Shown here: in pieces, positions 33,147 through 41,683 of the stretch
How positions within the stretch are numbered: the first letter of the stretch is position 1
Layout of the letters: every line of letters starts with the position of its first letter
NCBI GenBank assembly: GCA_035604595.1
Contig: DATNIE010000028.1
Span: 1-64,000 of the forward strand
DNA from: CAIKZZ01 sp035604595
GTDB taxonomy: Bacteria; Pseudomonadota; Gammaproteobacteria; Steroidobacterales; Steroidobacteraceae
DNA length: 64,000 nt
Direction: 5' to 3'
Made by a program: the position numbers and the translations under genes
The notes under the pieces: model-generated
What the model was told of the DNA's origin: nothing
The model's input: only the letters and a program-made list of their open reading frames with translations
Databases searched by the model: none

Positions 33147-34823
33147 ATGGATACGCCAACCCGAAAAGATCCGACGCGCCGCATCCGCGCTGCCACAGGC
33201 ACCCGGCTCGAAGCCAAGAGCTGGCTGACGGAGGCGGCGCTGCGCATGCTCCGCAACAACCTCGACCCAGAGGTGGCCGAGCGACCCGACGAGCTAGTCG
33301 TCTACGGCGGGATAGGCCGGGCGGCACGCAATTGGGAGTGTTTCGATCGCATCGTGGCCGCGCTCAAGGAGCTCGGCGACGATGAGACGCTGCTCGTGCA
33401 GTCAGGCAAGCCGGTCGGCGTGTTCCGCACGCACAGCGATGCGCCGCGCGTGCTGATCGCCAACTCGAACCTGGTGCCGCACTGGGCGACCTGGGAGCAC
33501 TTCAACGAGCTCGACCGCAAGGGCCTGATGATGTACGGCCAGATGACGGCCGGCTCCTGGGTGTACATCGGCAGCCAGGGCATCGTGCAGGGAACCTACG
33601 AGACCTTCGTCGAGATGGGCCGGCGCCACTACGGCGGCGAGCTCGCCGGCAAGTGGATCCTGACGGCCGGGCTCGGCGGCATGGGCGGGGCGCAGCCGCT
33701 CGCCGCGACGATGGCGGGCGCCTCGATGCTGGCGATCGAGTGCCAGGCGAGCCGGATCGCGAAGCGCCTCGCGACTCGCTACCTGGATGCGGAGGCACGC
33801 TCGCTCGATGAGGCGCTCGCGCTGATCGAGGAGTCGGTCCGGAGCCGCACGCCGCGATCGATTGCGCTGTGCGCCAACGCCGCCGAGGTGCTCCCCGAGC
33901 TGCTGCGGCGCGGCGTGCGGCCGGATGCGGTCACCGACCAGACCTCGGCGCACGATCCGGTCAACGGCTACCTGCCGATCGGCTGGAGCGTCACGGAGTG
34001 GGAGGCACGGCGCCACGCCGACCCGGACGGAGTCGCCAAGGCCGCCTGCGCCTCGATGGCGCAGCACGTGCAAGCGATGCTCGAGTTCCACCGCGCCGGC
34101 GTGCCGACTTTCGACTATGGCAACAACATCCGCCAGGTGGCGCTCGAGCAGGGTGTCGCCGATGCGTTTGCCTTTCCGGGGTTCGTGCCGGCGTACATCC
34201 GGCCACTCTTCTGTCGCGGCATCGGCCCGTTCCGCTGGGTCGCGCTGTCCGGTGATCCGCAGGACATCTACCGCACGGACGCCAAGGTCAAGGAGCTGAT
34301 TCCGGGTGACCGGCACCTGCATCGATGGCTCGACATGGCGCGCGAGCGGATTCAGTTCCAGGGATTGCCGGCGCGCATCTGCTGGGTCGGTCTCGGCGAG
34401 CGCGATCGCCTCGGGCTCGCCTTCAACGACATGGTCGCGCGCGGCGAACTGAAGGCGCCGATCGTGATCGGCCGCGATCACCTCGACTCGGGGTCGGTCG
34501 CAAGCCCCAATCGCGAGACCGAAGCCATGCGCGACGGGTCGGACGCCGTGTCGGACTGGCCGCTGCTGAATGCTTTGCTGAACACCGCGAGCGGCGCGAC
34601 GTGGGTGTCGATCCACCACGGCGGTGGTGTCGGCATGGGATTCTCGCAGCATGCGGGCGTCGTGATTGTCTGCGACGGAACGCCGGCCGCTGCCCGGCGC
34701 ATCGCACGGGTGCTGTGGAACGACCCCGCCACCGGGGTCATGCGCCACGCCGACGCGGGGTACGAGGACGCGCTCGCCTGCGCCCGCGCGCGCGGTCTCA
34801 ATTTGCCGATGGCCGGCCACTGA
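33147..34823 (+). CDS. hutU: urocanate hydratase (urocanase)
   Basis: NAD-dependent hydration of urocanate to imidazolonepropionate, second step of histidine degradation. 558 residues, typical for the family: PDELVVYGGIGRAARNWE, LVQSGKPVGVFRTH, NSNLVPHWATWE, YGQMTAGSWVYIGSQGIVQGTYETF, the NAD-binding LTAGLGGMGGAQPLAA, VTDQTSAHDP-NGYLP, FDYGNNIRQ, FVPAYIRPLFCRGIGPFRW with the conserved active-site Cys, and SIHHGGGVGMGFSQHAG. ATG 33147, GAGG upstream. Confidence 0.97.
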   Translation: MDTPTRKDPTRRIRAATGTRLEAKSWLTEAALRMLRNNLDPEVAERPDELVVYGGIGRAARNWECFDRIVAALKELGDDETLLVQSGKPVGVFRTHSDAPRVLIANSNLVPHWATWEHFNELDRKGLMMYGQMTAGSWVYIGSQGIVQGTYETFVEMGRRHYGGELAGKWILTAGLGGMGGAQPLAATMAGASMLAIECQASRIAKRLATRYLDAEARSLDEALALIEESVRSRTPRSIALCANAAEVLPELLRRGVRPDAVTDQTSAHDPVNGYLPIGWSVTEWEARRHADPDGVAKAACASMAQHVQAMLEFHRAGVPTFDYGNNIRQVALEQGVADAFAFPGFVPAYIRPLFCRGIGPFRWVALSGDPQDIYRTDAKVKELIPGDRHLHRWLDMARERIQFQGLPARICWVGLGERDRLGLAFNDMVARGELKAPIVIGRDHLDSGSVASPNRETEAMRDGSDAVSDWPLLNALLNTASGATWVSIHHGGGVGMGFSQHAGVVIVCDGTPAAARRIARVLWNDPATGVMRHADAGYEDALACARARGLNLPMAGH

Positions 34824-34848
34824 TCGAGCCCGCGGCGAACCGCTGAAG

Positions 34849-35673
34849 ATGAGCACTGAGAACGAGGTCCTGTTCGAGCGCGCGGTGGGCCGCTCGCCGC
34901 TCGTGATCAGTCTGCCGCACGTCGGCACCGCGATCCCGGCCGAAATCGCCCGGCGCATGACACCGCGCGCGCGGCAAGTGGAGGACACTGACTGGCACGT
35001 CGATCGGCTGTACCGCTTCGCGCGCGTCGCGGGGGCGTCCTGGTTGCAGGCACGCCTGTCGCGATATGTCATCGACCTCAACCGCCCGCCCGACGATCAC
35101 TCGCTGTATCCGGGACAGGCGTCGACCGGGCTGTGCCCGCCCGCGTCCTTCAGTGGTGAGTCGCTGTATGCGGCCTCGCCCCCGACCGCCGCGGAGGTCG
35201 GGGCGCGGCGCGAGCGCTACTGGATGCCGTATCACGATGCGCTGAAGCTGCTGATCGCCGGGGCCCGCAGACGCCACGGTTTTGCCGTGCTGCTCGATGC
35301 GCACTCGATCCGGAGCGTAGTGCCGCGGCTGTTTGCCGGCCGGCTGCCGGACATCAATCTCGGCACGAATGACGGCCGCTCGTGCGACCCGCTGCTCGCG
35401 GCCGGGCTCGTGGCGCAGCTCGCGACCCAGCGCGACTTCACCCACGTGCTGAACGGGCGATTCAAGGGTGGCTACATCACGCGGACCTATGGCGAGCCGC
35501 ACGCCGGCGTGCACGCGGTGCAGATCGAACTCGCCCAGGCGGCGTACATGGACGAGTCCGGTCACAGCTTCGAGGACAGCCTGGCGGAGCCGCTCCGTAA
35601 CCTGCTGCGCTCCCTGGTCGCGGTCCTTGCGAAATTCCGGCCGCTCGGGGTTTCGCCGGACGGATCCGCCTAG
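34849..35673 (+). CDS. hutG: N-formylglutamate deformylase
   Basis: Hydrolyses N-formyl-L-glutamate to formate and glutamate, the last step of the HutF branch. 274 residues: PLVISLPHVGTAIPAEIARR, DTDWHVDRLYRFA, RYVIDLNRPPDD, LLDAHSIRSVVPRLF, INLGTNDGRSCD, LNGRFKGGYITRTYG and VQIELAQAAYMDE. These are family motifs of the zinc deformylase and not of the arginase-like HutG. The start at ATG 34849 agrees with the conserved beginning. Ends where a 14-base palindrome begins. Confidence 0.95.
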   Translation: MSTENEVLFERAVGRSPLVISLPHVGTAIPAEIARRMTPRARQVEDTDWHVDRLYRFARVAGASWLQARLSRYVIDLNRPPDDHSLYPGQASTGLCPPASFSGESLYAASPPTAAEVGARRERYWMPYHDALKLLIAGARRRHGFAVLLDAHSIRSVVPRLFAGRLPDINLGTNDGRSCDPLLAAGLVAQLATQRDFTHVLNGRFKGGYITRTYGEPHAGVHAVQIELAQAAYMDESGHSFEDSLAEPLRNLLRSLVAVLAKFRPLGVSPDGSA

Positions 35674-35685
35674 GTAGATCTACCT
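35672..35685. promoter_or_regulatory. 14-base perfect palindrome between hutG and the ATPase operon
   Basis: AGGTAGATCTACCT begins at the last bases of the hutG stop codon and ends 65 bases before the first ATPase gene. A perfect 14-base palindrome in a short intergenic region is a candidate operator for the operon downstream. No protein can be named; no U-run follows. Confidence 0.35.
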
Positions 35686-35750
35686 CTGTCGCGGCACTCG
35701 CGGTCGCCCAATGATGCGTGCACCGAGCGAGGCAGGCAGGTGGCGCCACC

Positions 35751-36107
35751 ATGGGCGATCAGGGCCCGGAACGGACCATCGCGGGGGCGTCGCAGAACGG
35801 GACTTCCGTCGCGCTGGCAATGAATGAGGTGATCGCTGCGGAGCGCGCGGCGATTGCTGGCGTCGAGACCTGCCGTGCCGACTGCGCGCGCGAGGTCGCG
35901 ACCGCGCGGCTCGAGGCCCGCCGCCTGCTCGACCGAGCCGAGCTGATTGCCCAGGCGATCCATGCGCGCACCGAACGCATCGCCGAGGCGCGGGCGCGCG
36001 CCGCGACGGCCTCTCTGCCTGATCCGCCAGCGCCTGCCCAGTCGCTCGAGGATGTCGTCGAGCGGGTCGCCGCCTGGCTCGCCGGCGAGGGGAACGGCAG
36101 TGGCTGA
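35751..36107 (+). CDS. A/V-type ATPase stalk subunit G/H-like
   Basis: A 118-residue protein that is mainly one long amphipathic helix (AMNEVIAAERAAIAGVETC, REVATARLEARRLLDRAEL), the build of the G/H peripheral-stalk subunit that pairs with subunit E. First gene of the nine-gene ATPase operon; ends in an eight-base overlap with the next gene. Assignment rests on coiled-coil character, size and position; sequence similarity is too low to prove it. ATG 35751 is chosen with a GGCAGGCAGG stretch upstream. Confidence 0.65.
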   Translation: MGDQGPERTIAGASQNGTSVALAMNEVIAAERAAIAGVETCRADCAREVATARLEARRLLDRAELIAQAIHARTERIAEARARAATASLPDPPAPAQSLEDVVERVAAWLAGEGNGSG

Positions 36108-36858
36108 ACCCCGCCAGGCCTATGCGCAGGCGCGGCTCGCCGCCCGGCATGCGCACCGCCTCGGCGCAGCCGAGCGCGCGCAACTCGATTCGAGCCGCGG
36201 ACTCGGCCGCTACCTCGAGGTACTGCGTGGCGCGGGCTGGCTGCGCCTTCCGGAAAGCGCCGCCGCGCAGGACGTCGACAGCTTCGAGTCGCGGCTGCGC
36301 GACCTGTGGCGTGCCGAGTGCCGGGCGGTGGCGGCATGGCACCCGCTGCGCTGGCAGAGCGCGTTCGAATGGTTCCAGACGCTCGCCGATCTCGCGCTGC
36401 TCGAGGGGTTGCGGGCCGCGACTCCCGTGCCGCGCGCGCAGGTCGAGCACGGGCCGCTGGCCGCAATCGCGGCGGCCGACCCGCGCGAGCGGGCAACGGT
36501 CCTCGCGCGTTCCGACTATGCACCGCTGCGCAGTGCATGGGAGTCGGGGGCGCCGCTCCTGCCCGCGTGGCACCGCGAGTGGCGGGCGCGCTGGCCGCAG
36601 GGGGAGCCGGTCGCCCGGCGGACGCTGCTCGCGCTCGAGGCACTGGTCCGGTCGGCGGCGGGCAGGGATCAGACGGCGAACGAGCGGCGGGCGGTGCTGG
36701 GCGCCGGACTCGAGCGGCTGTTCAGGCGCAGCTCCGGAACCGCTGCCGCGGGATTTTGCGAACTCGCCCGGCGAGCGCTCGAGTTCGAGATGTTGCGGGG
36801 CGGGTTCGTGGCGCGCCTGTGGACACCCGGGTCGCCGGTGGCGGAGCGCGTCACATGA
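36100..36858 (+). CDS. A/V-type ATPase subunit C-like (central-stalk adaptor)
   Basis: A 252-residue, mostly helical, Arg/Ala/Leu-rich protein (RGLGRYLEVLRGAG, SFESRLRDLWRAECRAVA, FEWFQTLADLALLEGL). The pattern of short helices fits the AC39/subunit d family that joins the rotor axle to the c-ring, but the length is well below the usual 320-380 residues. GTG 36100 overlaps the previous stop by eight bases and the stop overlaps the next ATG. Identified mostly by elimination: every other subunit of the complex is assigned elsewhere in the operon. Confidence 0.6.
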   Translation: MAEPRQAYAQARLAARHAHRLGAAERAQLDSSRGLGRYLEVLRGAGWLRLPESAAAQDVDSFESRLRDLWRAECRAVAAWHPLRWQSAFEWFQTLADLALLEGLRAATPVPRAQVEHGPLAAIAAADPRERATVLARSDYAPLRSAWESGAPLLPAWHREWRARWPQGEPVARRTLLALEALVRSAAGRDQTANERRAVLGAGLERLFRRSSGTAAAGFCELARRALEFEMLRGGFVARLWTPGSPVAERVT

Positions 36859-38681
36859 CGCTGCGACCTGTGGCGGCGCGCTGGTTCGAGGTGCTGACCG
36901 ACCGTGAGCACCTCGGTGCCGTGCTCGAATGCCTGGCCGCGACGCGCGCGGTGGAACTCGAAGTCACGAGCGCGAGCGACAGCGCCGCCGCGGTCCCGGA
37001 CTACCGTGAAATATTGGTCGAGTACCGCGAACTCGCCCGGCGCTACGCGCCCTATTGGCCCGAACCCCGCGTCGATGCGGCGATCGCCCCGCCACAGTCG
37101 CTCGCCGGCGCGCGGGACGCGCTCAAGGAGCTGCGCGGCTGGGCGGCCGACGCCGATGCGCCGATCGCGCGCCTCGAAGCGCTCGTCACGGGGGAGGCGG
37201 GACTCGCCGAGATCGAACGCGTGTTTCGCGCGGCGGGGCCGGCACTGCCGAGCCTTGCGGCGGTGTCGAAGGCGGGGCCGGTGCTGGCAGCGCGGCTGTA
37301 CGTGGCCGAGAAAGGCGCCGTGACCCAGCTGCCGGCAGCGGTGCTCGCGCTCGAGCTCGACCTGCCACCGAATCACTACCGCCTGTGTGTCGGCGAGGCG
37401 GCGGAGGTCGCCTCACTCGATCGCGACGTGGCCGCCGCCCACGGCCGCGTGATCCCGTTGCCGCAGGGCCTGCCCGCGGATCCGCTCGCGGCGCTCACCG
37501 AGCTCGGCTCGCGCCGAAACTCGGTCGGTCAAGCGCGCCGCGAGGTTGAGCAGGAACTCGCCGTGTTGGCCGACCGACATCGGCTCGCGGCCCGGCTCGC
37601 CGGCTTCCGGTTTCTGGAGTGGCTGGTCGCACACGTGCCGCGCCTGCCGGCCACCGAGCATTTCGCCTACGTCACGGGCTGGACCCGGGACCTCGGTGGC
37701 GAGGTGCTCGAGCGCGCGCTGGCGCGCGCGGGGCTGCCGAACCTGCTGCACTTTCCGGAGCCGCCGCGCGCTCTCGAGGCGCCGATCGTGCTCGACAATC
37801 CCGCCTGGCTGCGGCCGTTCGAGGCCTTCGTGGGACTCCTCGGCACGCCGGGGGCCACCGAGGCGGATCCGACGCCGCTGGTCGCGATCATCGCGCCACT
37901 GCTGTTCGGCTACATGTTCGGCGACGTTGGCCAGGGACTGACGGTTGCCGCGGTCGGGGCTGCGCTGTGGCGGCGGGCGCCGGCGCTGCGGCTGCTGGTT
38001 CCCGGCGGTCTCGCGGCCGCGGCCTTCGGGGTCGCGTTCGGCAGCGTGTTCGCGCGGGAGGACCTGATTGCGGCGCTGTGGCTGCGCCCGCTCTCGGCGC
38101 CGCTCGCGATGCTCGGCATCAGCGTCGGGTTCGGGGCGGTCGTGCTGCTGACCGGCTTCGTGCTCGAGGCTGCGGAGCACCTGTGGGCGCGGCAGGGTTT
38201 ACGGTGGGGCGTGCGGCGTGCCGGCCTGCTGGTGCTGTACGTGGCGCTGCTGCTGAGCCCGTTTCATCCGGGCGCACTCGCGCTCGCGGTCGCGGGTCTG
38301 CTGTGGACGCTGCTGGCGGCCGGCGTGGCGGAGCGCTCGCTCGCCGCCGTCGGTCGCGCGCTCGCCGAGCTGCTCGAGTCGGCGCTGCAGCTGCTGGTGA
38401 ATACGATCTCCTTCGCGCGAGTCGGTGCCTTCGCACTCGCGCACGCGGGCCTCGCCGCGGCGGTGGTGGGGCTCGCGGCCGCCGCCCCCGGCGCGATCGG
38501 CCGGATGGCGGCGCTCTGCCTCGGAAATCTGCTGATCCTCGCGCTCGAGGGTCTCGTCGTCGGCATCCAGACGACGCGCCTCGTGCTGTTCGAGTTCTTC
38601 GTCCGCTTTCTCAAGGCCGAGGGGCGGCCGTTCCGCCCGCTGCCACAACCTGTCGCACCCTCCATGAAGGAATCACCATGA
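36855..38681 (+). CDS. A/V-type ATPase subunit I (a)
   Basis: Membrane stator that with the c-ring forms the ion path. 608 residues, slightly short for the family. The soluble N-half (about 1-325) is alpha/beta with a coiled coil (SRRNSVGQARREVEQELAVL). The C-half has about seven TM helices: TPLVAIIAPLLFGYMFGDVGQG is the family hallmark, then LLVPGGLAAAAFGVAFG, LAMLGISVGFGAVVLLTGFV, AGLLVLYVALLLSPF, LALAVAGLLWTLLAAGV, and LVNTISFARVGAFALAHAGL with the essential Arg of TM7. Overlaps both neighbours with ATGA. Confidence 0.93.
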   Translation: MTLRPVAARWFEVLTDREHLGAVLECLAATRAVELEVTSASDSAAAVPDYREILVEYRELARRYAPYWPEPRVDAAIAPPQSLAGARDALKELRGWAADADAPIARLEALVTGEAGLAEIERVFRAAGPALPSLAAVSKAGPVLAARLYVAEKGAVTQLPAAVLALELDLPPNHYRLCVGEAAEVASLDRDVAAAHGRVIPLPQGLPADPLAALTELGSRRNSVGQARREVEQELAVLADRHRLAARLAGFRFLEWLVAHVPRLPATEHFAYVTGWTRDLGGEVLERALARAGLPNLLHFPEPPRALEAPIVLDNPAWLRPFEAFVGLLGTPGATEADPTPLVAIIAPLLFGYMFGDVGQGLTVAAVGAALWRRAPALRLLVPGGLAAAAFGVAFGSVFAREDLIAALWLRPLSAPLAMLGISVGFGAVVLLTGFVLEAAEHLWARQGLRWGVRRAGLLVLYVALLLSPFHPGALALAVAGLLWTLLAAGVAERSLAAVGRALAELLESALQLLVNTISFARVGAFALAHAGLAAAVVGLAAAAPGAIGRMAALCLGNLLILALEGLVVGIQTTRLVLFEFFVRFLKAEGRPFRPLPQPVAPSMKESP

Positions 38682-39028
38682 AGGTTTCACGGTTCTTCCC
38701 GCTCGTCGCGGTCGTCCTGGCCGCAGGCCTCGCTGTCGGCCTGACGCTGATCTGGCTCGCATTGCCGGCGCATGCCGCCGGGCCGCCTGGTACCCCGCCC
38801 GATCCGGCGGTGCTGCAGTGGGCGTTCGCGAGCGCAGCCGCGGCGGCCGCGATCGCCGCGGCCGCGGCGGCCTACGCGGTCGCGCAGGTCGGCGCCGCTG
38901 CCGTCGGAGCCGTGGCCGAGAAGCCCGAGCTGTTCGGCCGGATGCTGATCTTCGTCGGCCTCGCCGAGGGCATCGCCATCTACGGCCTGATCGTCGCGGT
39001 GCTGATATTCAATCGGGTCGGCGTATGA
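38678..39028 (+). CDS. A/V-type ATPase subunit K (c, proteolipid) with N-terminal signal-like segment
   Basis: Rotor ring subunit. 116 residues in three hydrophobic blocks: an N-terminal one (about 7-30) that ends in ALPAHAAG and looks like a cleavable signal peptide, then a two-helix c subunit: an Ala-rich TM1 (about 50-75), polar loop VAEKPELFG, and TM2 MLIFVGLAEGIAIYGLIVAVLIF with the ion-carrying Glu. It is thus an 8-kDa single-hairpin c, not the 16-kDa double form of many V-ATPases. Neither the TM1 Gln nor a Ser/Thr after the Glu, typical of sodium-binding rings, is present, which favours protons (inference). Confidence 0.9.
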   Translation: MKVSRFFPLVAVVLAAGLAVGLTLIWLALPAHAAGPPGTPPDPAVLQWAFASAAAAAAIAAAAAAYAVAQVGAAAVGAVAEKPELFGRMLIFVGLAEGIAIYGLIVAVLIFNRVGV

Positions 39029-39336
39029 CGGGCGAGCGCAGCGGGCCAGTCGTCGTGCTGTGCGAGCGCCTTGCGGCCGCGGGCTGGCGCCTCGGGGGTG
39101 CGCAGGTGCGTTGCGTTGAGCCCGAGTTCGCCGCCGAGGCGCTGGCGGCGGCCGCGGCCGAGGCCGAGCTCGTGCTGCTGTCGGCGGGATTCGCGGCCCG
39201 CTTGCCCCGCGCGATCCTGGCGCGGGCCCTGCGCGGGCCCGGGCCGCTGGTGCTGGTGCTCGACGAGACTGCTGAGGTGCCGGCCGTTCGGCCGGCAATC
39301 CGCTACGCGCGCGCCGCCCTCGGGATCGGACCGTGA
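39025..39336 (+). CDS. A/V-type ATPase subunit F
   Basis: A 103-residue alpha/beta protein with alternating beta strands and helices (VVVLCERLAAAGWRLGG, AELVLLSAGFAARLP, PLVLVLDETAEVP), matching the small Rossmann-like F subunit of the central axle, which in relatives reads as CVIGD-xxTVxGFRLAG at the start. Residues AGWRLGGAQV fit that place. Starts in an ATGA overlap with K and ends in a GTGA overlap with E. Confidence 0.8.
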   Translation: MTGERSGPVVVLCERLAAAGWRLGGAQVRCVEPEFAAEALAAAAAEAELVLLSAGFAARLPRAILARALRGPGPLVLVLDETAEVPAVRPAIRYARAALGIGP

Positions 39337-39956
39337 CGGAGCGGGTCGCACTGCAGCTCGCGACCTTGCGCGAACGCGTCGAGCGCTCCTGCGAGGCTCT
39401 GTCGGCCGAGGCGCGGGAAGCCGCGGCGCTCGAGGTCGGCGGGCTCATGCACGTGGCGCGCAGTGAAGCGCGGCGCAGGGTCGGGGCGGCCGCGCGCGCC
39501 AAGCGTGACCGGGTGCGCGAGCGCTGCCGCCAGGCGCTCGCGGATCTCGACGCGGCGCACCGGCGCAGCGACTTTGACCACGCACGACGCTGGCTCGCCG
39601 AGGCGCGCGAGCAGCTGCCGGCGGCACTCGCCCGGCGCTGGCAGGATCCGGCGGGCCGCCGCAGCTGGTGGCAAGCCGCGGTCGGCATCGCGGCGCGGCG
39701 GCTCGTCGACCGGAACTGGCAGATCGAGGTCGGACCCGGCCTCGACCCGCAGGAGCTCGCCGAGCTCGGCGAGGCTGCTGCGCGCGGCGGCGCGCGCGCG
39801 CAGGTCCTCGTCACGGGTCAGAACGCGGGCCTCACCGTTCGCGCGGGGCAGACGCTGGTCGATGCGACACCGCGAGGCCTGCTGGCGGATTCGGCGGCCG
39901 TGGAGGCGGCGCTGCTCGCCGCCCGGGACGCGCCGACGTCCGGTGCGCGGCCATGA
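39333..39956 (+). CDS. A/V-type ATPase subunit E (peripheral stalk)
   Basis: A 207-residue protein with a long N-terminal helix full of Arg/Glu/Ala (about 1-115), followed by a globular C-domain (EVGPGLDPQELAELGE, AQVLVTGQNAGLTVRAG, GLLADSAAVEAALLAA). This two-part build, with a C-terminal domain that ends near TLxxRL in relatives, is that of subunit E, which anchors to subunit B. GTG start overlapping F; stop overlaps the ATG of subunit A. Confidence 0.8.
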   Translation: MTERVALQLATLRERVERSCEALSAEAREAAALEVGGLMHVARSEARRRVGAAARAKRDRVRERCRQALADLDAAHRRSDFDHARRWLAEAREQLPAALARRWQDPAGRRSWWQAAVGIAARRLVDRNWQIEVGPGLDPQELAELGEAAARGGARAQVLVTGQNAGLTVRAGQTLVDATPRGLLADSAAVEAALLAARDAPTSGARP

Positions 39957-41683
39957 GCGAGGCACGGCTCACGCACGTGGCGGGCCCGGTGATCCGGGCC
40001 GAGACGAGCGGGAACTTCCACCTGCACGAGGCGGTGGCGGTCGGCCCGCAGCGCCTGCCGGGTGAAGTCGTTGAGCTGAACGGCCGGCAGATCGTCGCCC
40101 AGGTGTACGAAGACACGACCGGGCTCGAGCCGGGCACGAGCGTGACGGGATCGGGATTGCCGCTGTCGATACACCTCGGGCCCGGCCTGCTCGGCAAGAT
40201 ATTTGACGGGTTGTTGCGACCCCTGCCGGAGGGCGTCGTGACGCTCGAACCCGGCCGTAGCGGGACGATTGCTCACCGCGAGCGCTTCGAGCCGCGGGTC
40301 GCCGTCGGCGATGAGTTGTCCGGCGGGCAGGTCTTCGGAAGCGCCGCCGGCGAGCCGTGCATCGCCCCGCCCGGGGTTGCTGGACGCGTCGTCCGCGTTG
40401 CGCCGGCCGGCGAGTACCTGGATGACGCCGTGCTCGTCGAGCTCGAGCTCCCAGACGGTGGACGCCGCGGCTTGGCGATGGGGCACGACTGGCCGGTGCG
40501 CACGCCGCGCCCGGTCGCGGCACGCCTCGCCCCGAGCGGCCCGCTGATCACCGGGCAGCGGATCCTCGACACGCTGTTTCCGGTGGCGCGCGGCGGGCGT
40601 GCGGCGCTGCCGGGCGGATTCGGCACGGGCAAGACGATCCTGCAGGAGGCGCTCGCCAAGTGGTGCGACGCCGATGTGATCATCTATGTCGGCTGCGGCG
40701 AGCGTGGCAACGAGATGGCGGAGGTGCTCGACGAGCTGCCGTCGCTCGAGGATCCGCGCACCGGCCGCCGCCTGATGGAACGGGCCGTGATCATCGCCAA
40801 TACCTCCAACATGGCCGTCGCGGCGCGCGAAGCCAGCATCTATACGGCGGTCACGGTCGGGGAATATTTCCGCGACCTCGGACGCCACGTCGCGCTGCTC
40901 GCTGACTCGACCAGCCGCTGGGCCGAGGCGCTGCGGGAGGTCTCCGGACGGCTCGGCGAGCTGCCGGGCGAGGCCGGGTACCCGGCGTACCTCAGCTCGC
41001 GGCTCGCCGAGTTCTACGCGCGCGCCGCGCGGGTCAAGACTCTCGGCGGGCTCGAGGGCTCGTTGACCATCATCGGAGCCGTGAGCCCGCCGGCCGGCGA
41101 CTTCTCGGAGCCCGTGACGCTCCACACACGGCGCTACGTGCGCTCGTTCTGGGCGCTCGACCCGGAGCGCGCCCATGCACGCTTCTATCCCGCGATCAAT
41201 CCGCTGACGTCCTACAGCGAGGATGCGCGGGGCCTCGCGGCCTGGTGGCAGGCGAACGGCAACAGCGCGTGGGCCCAGCACCGCGAGCGGCTGCTCGCGC
41301 TGCTCGAGCGTGCGGCGCGCCTCGAGCGGATGGCGCGCATCGTCGGACGCGACGCGCTGCCGCCGGAGCAGCAGGTGACGCTGCTGCTCGCGGACCTGGT
41401 CAACGAGGGGCTGCTGCGGCAGTCCTCGTTCTCCGACGTCGACCGGTACTGTTCCCCCGCACGCCAGTCGGCGCTCGTCAGGCTCATCATTGGATTCATC
41501 GAGCACGCCGAGGGCGCGGTGGCGCGCGGGCTGGCCCCCGCCCGGATTGCAGCGATCCCCGGGCTCGCCGAGTTACGCCGCGCCGGGGAAGACCACGGCG
41601 AGGACGACCTCGCCGGCATCGATGAGCTGGGCCACCGGCTCGATGCGGTGCTCGCGGCCGCGGAGGCGGGCGATGCGCGCTGA
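39953..41683 (+). CDS. A/V-type ATPase catalytic subunit A
   Basis: Catalytic nucleotide-binding subunit. 576 residues: beta-barrel start (THVAGPVIRAETSG), the A-specific non-homologous insert, P-loop GGFGTGKTIL at 221-230 (Lys227), GCGERGNEM, NTSNMAVAAREASIYT, YFRDLGRHVALLADSTSRWAEALRE, LPGEAGYPAYLSSRLAEFYARA, GAVSPPAGDFSEPVT, and FYPAINPLTSYS. The P-loop is GGFGTGKT where most A subunits have GPFGSGKT. It overlaps subunit B by 11 bases. Confidence 0.97.
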   Translation: MSEARLTHVAGPVIRAETSGNFHLHEAVAVGPQRLPGEVVELNGRQIVAQVYEDTTGLEPGTSVTGSGLPLSIHLGPGLLGKIFDGLLRPLPEGVVTLEPGRSGTIAHRERFEPRVAVGDELSGGQVFGSAAGEPCIAPPGVAGRVVRVAPAGEYLDDAVLVELELPDGGRRGLAMGHDWPVRTPRPVAARLAPSGPLITGQRILDTLFPVARGGRAALPGGFGTGKTILQEALAKWCDADVIIYVGCGERGNEMAEVLDELPSLEDPRTGRRLMERAVIIANTSNMAVAAREASIYTAVTVGEYFRDLGRHVALLADSTSRWAEALREVSGRLGELPGEAGYPAYLSSRLAEFYARAARVKTLGGLEGSLTIIGAVSPPAGDFSEPVTLHTRRYVRSFWALDPERAHARFYPAINPLTSYSEDARGLAAWWQANGNSAWAQHRERLLALLERAARLERMARIVGRDALPPEQQVTLLLADLVNEGLLRQSSFSDVDRYCSPARQSALVRLIIGFIEHAEGAVARGLAPARIAAIPGLAELRRAGEDHGEDDLAGIDELGHRLDAVLAAAEAGDAR

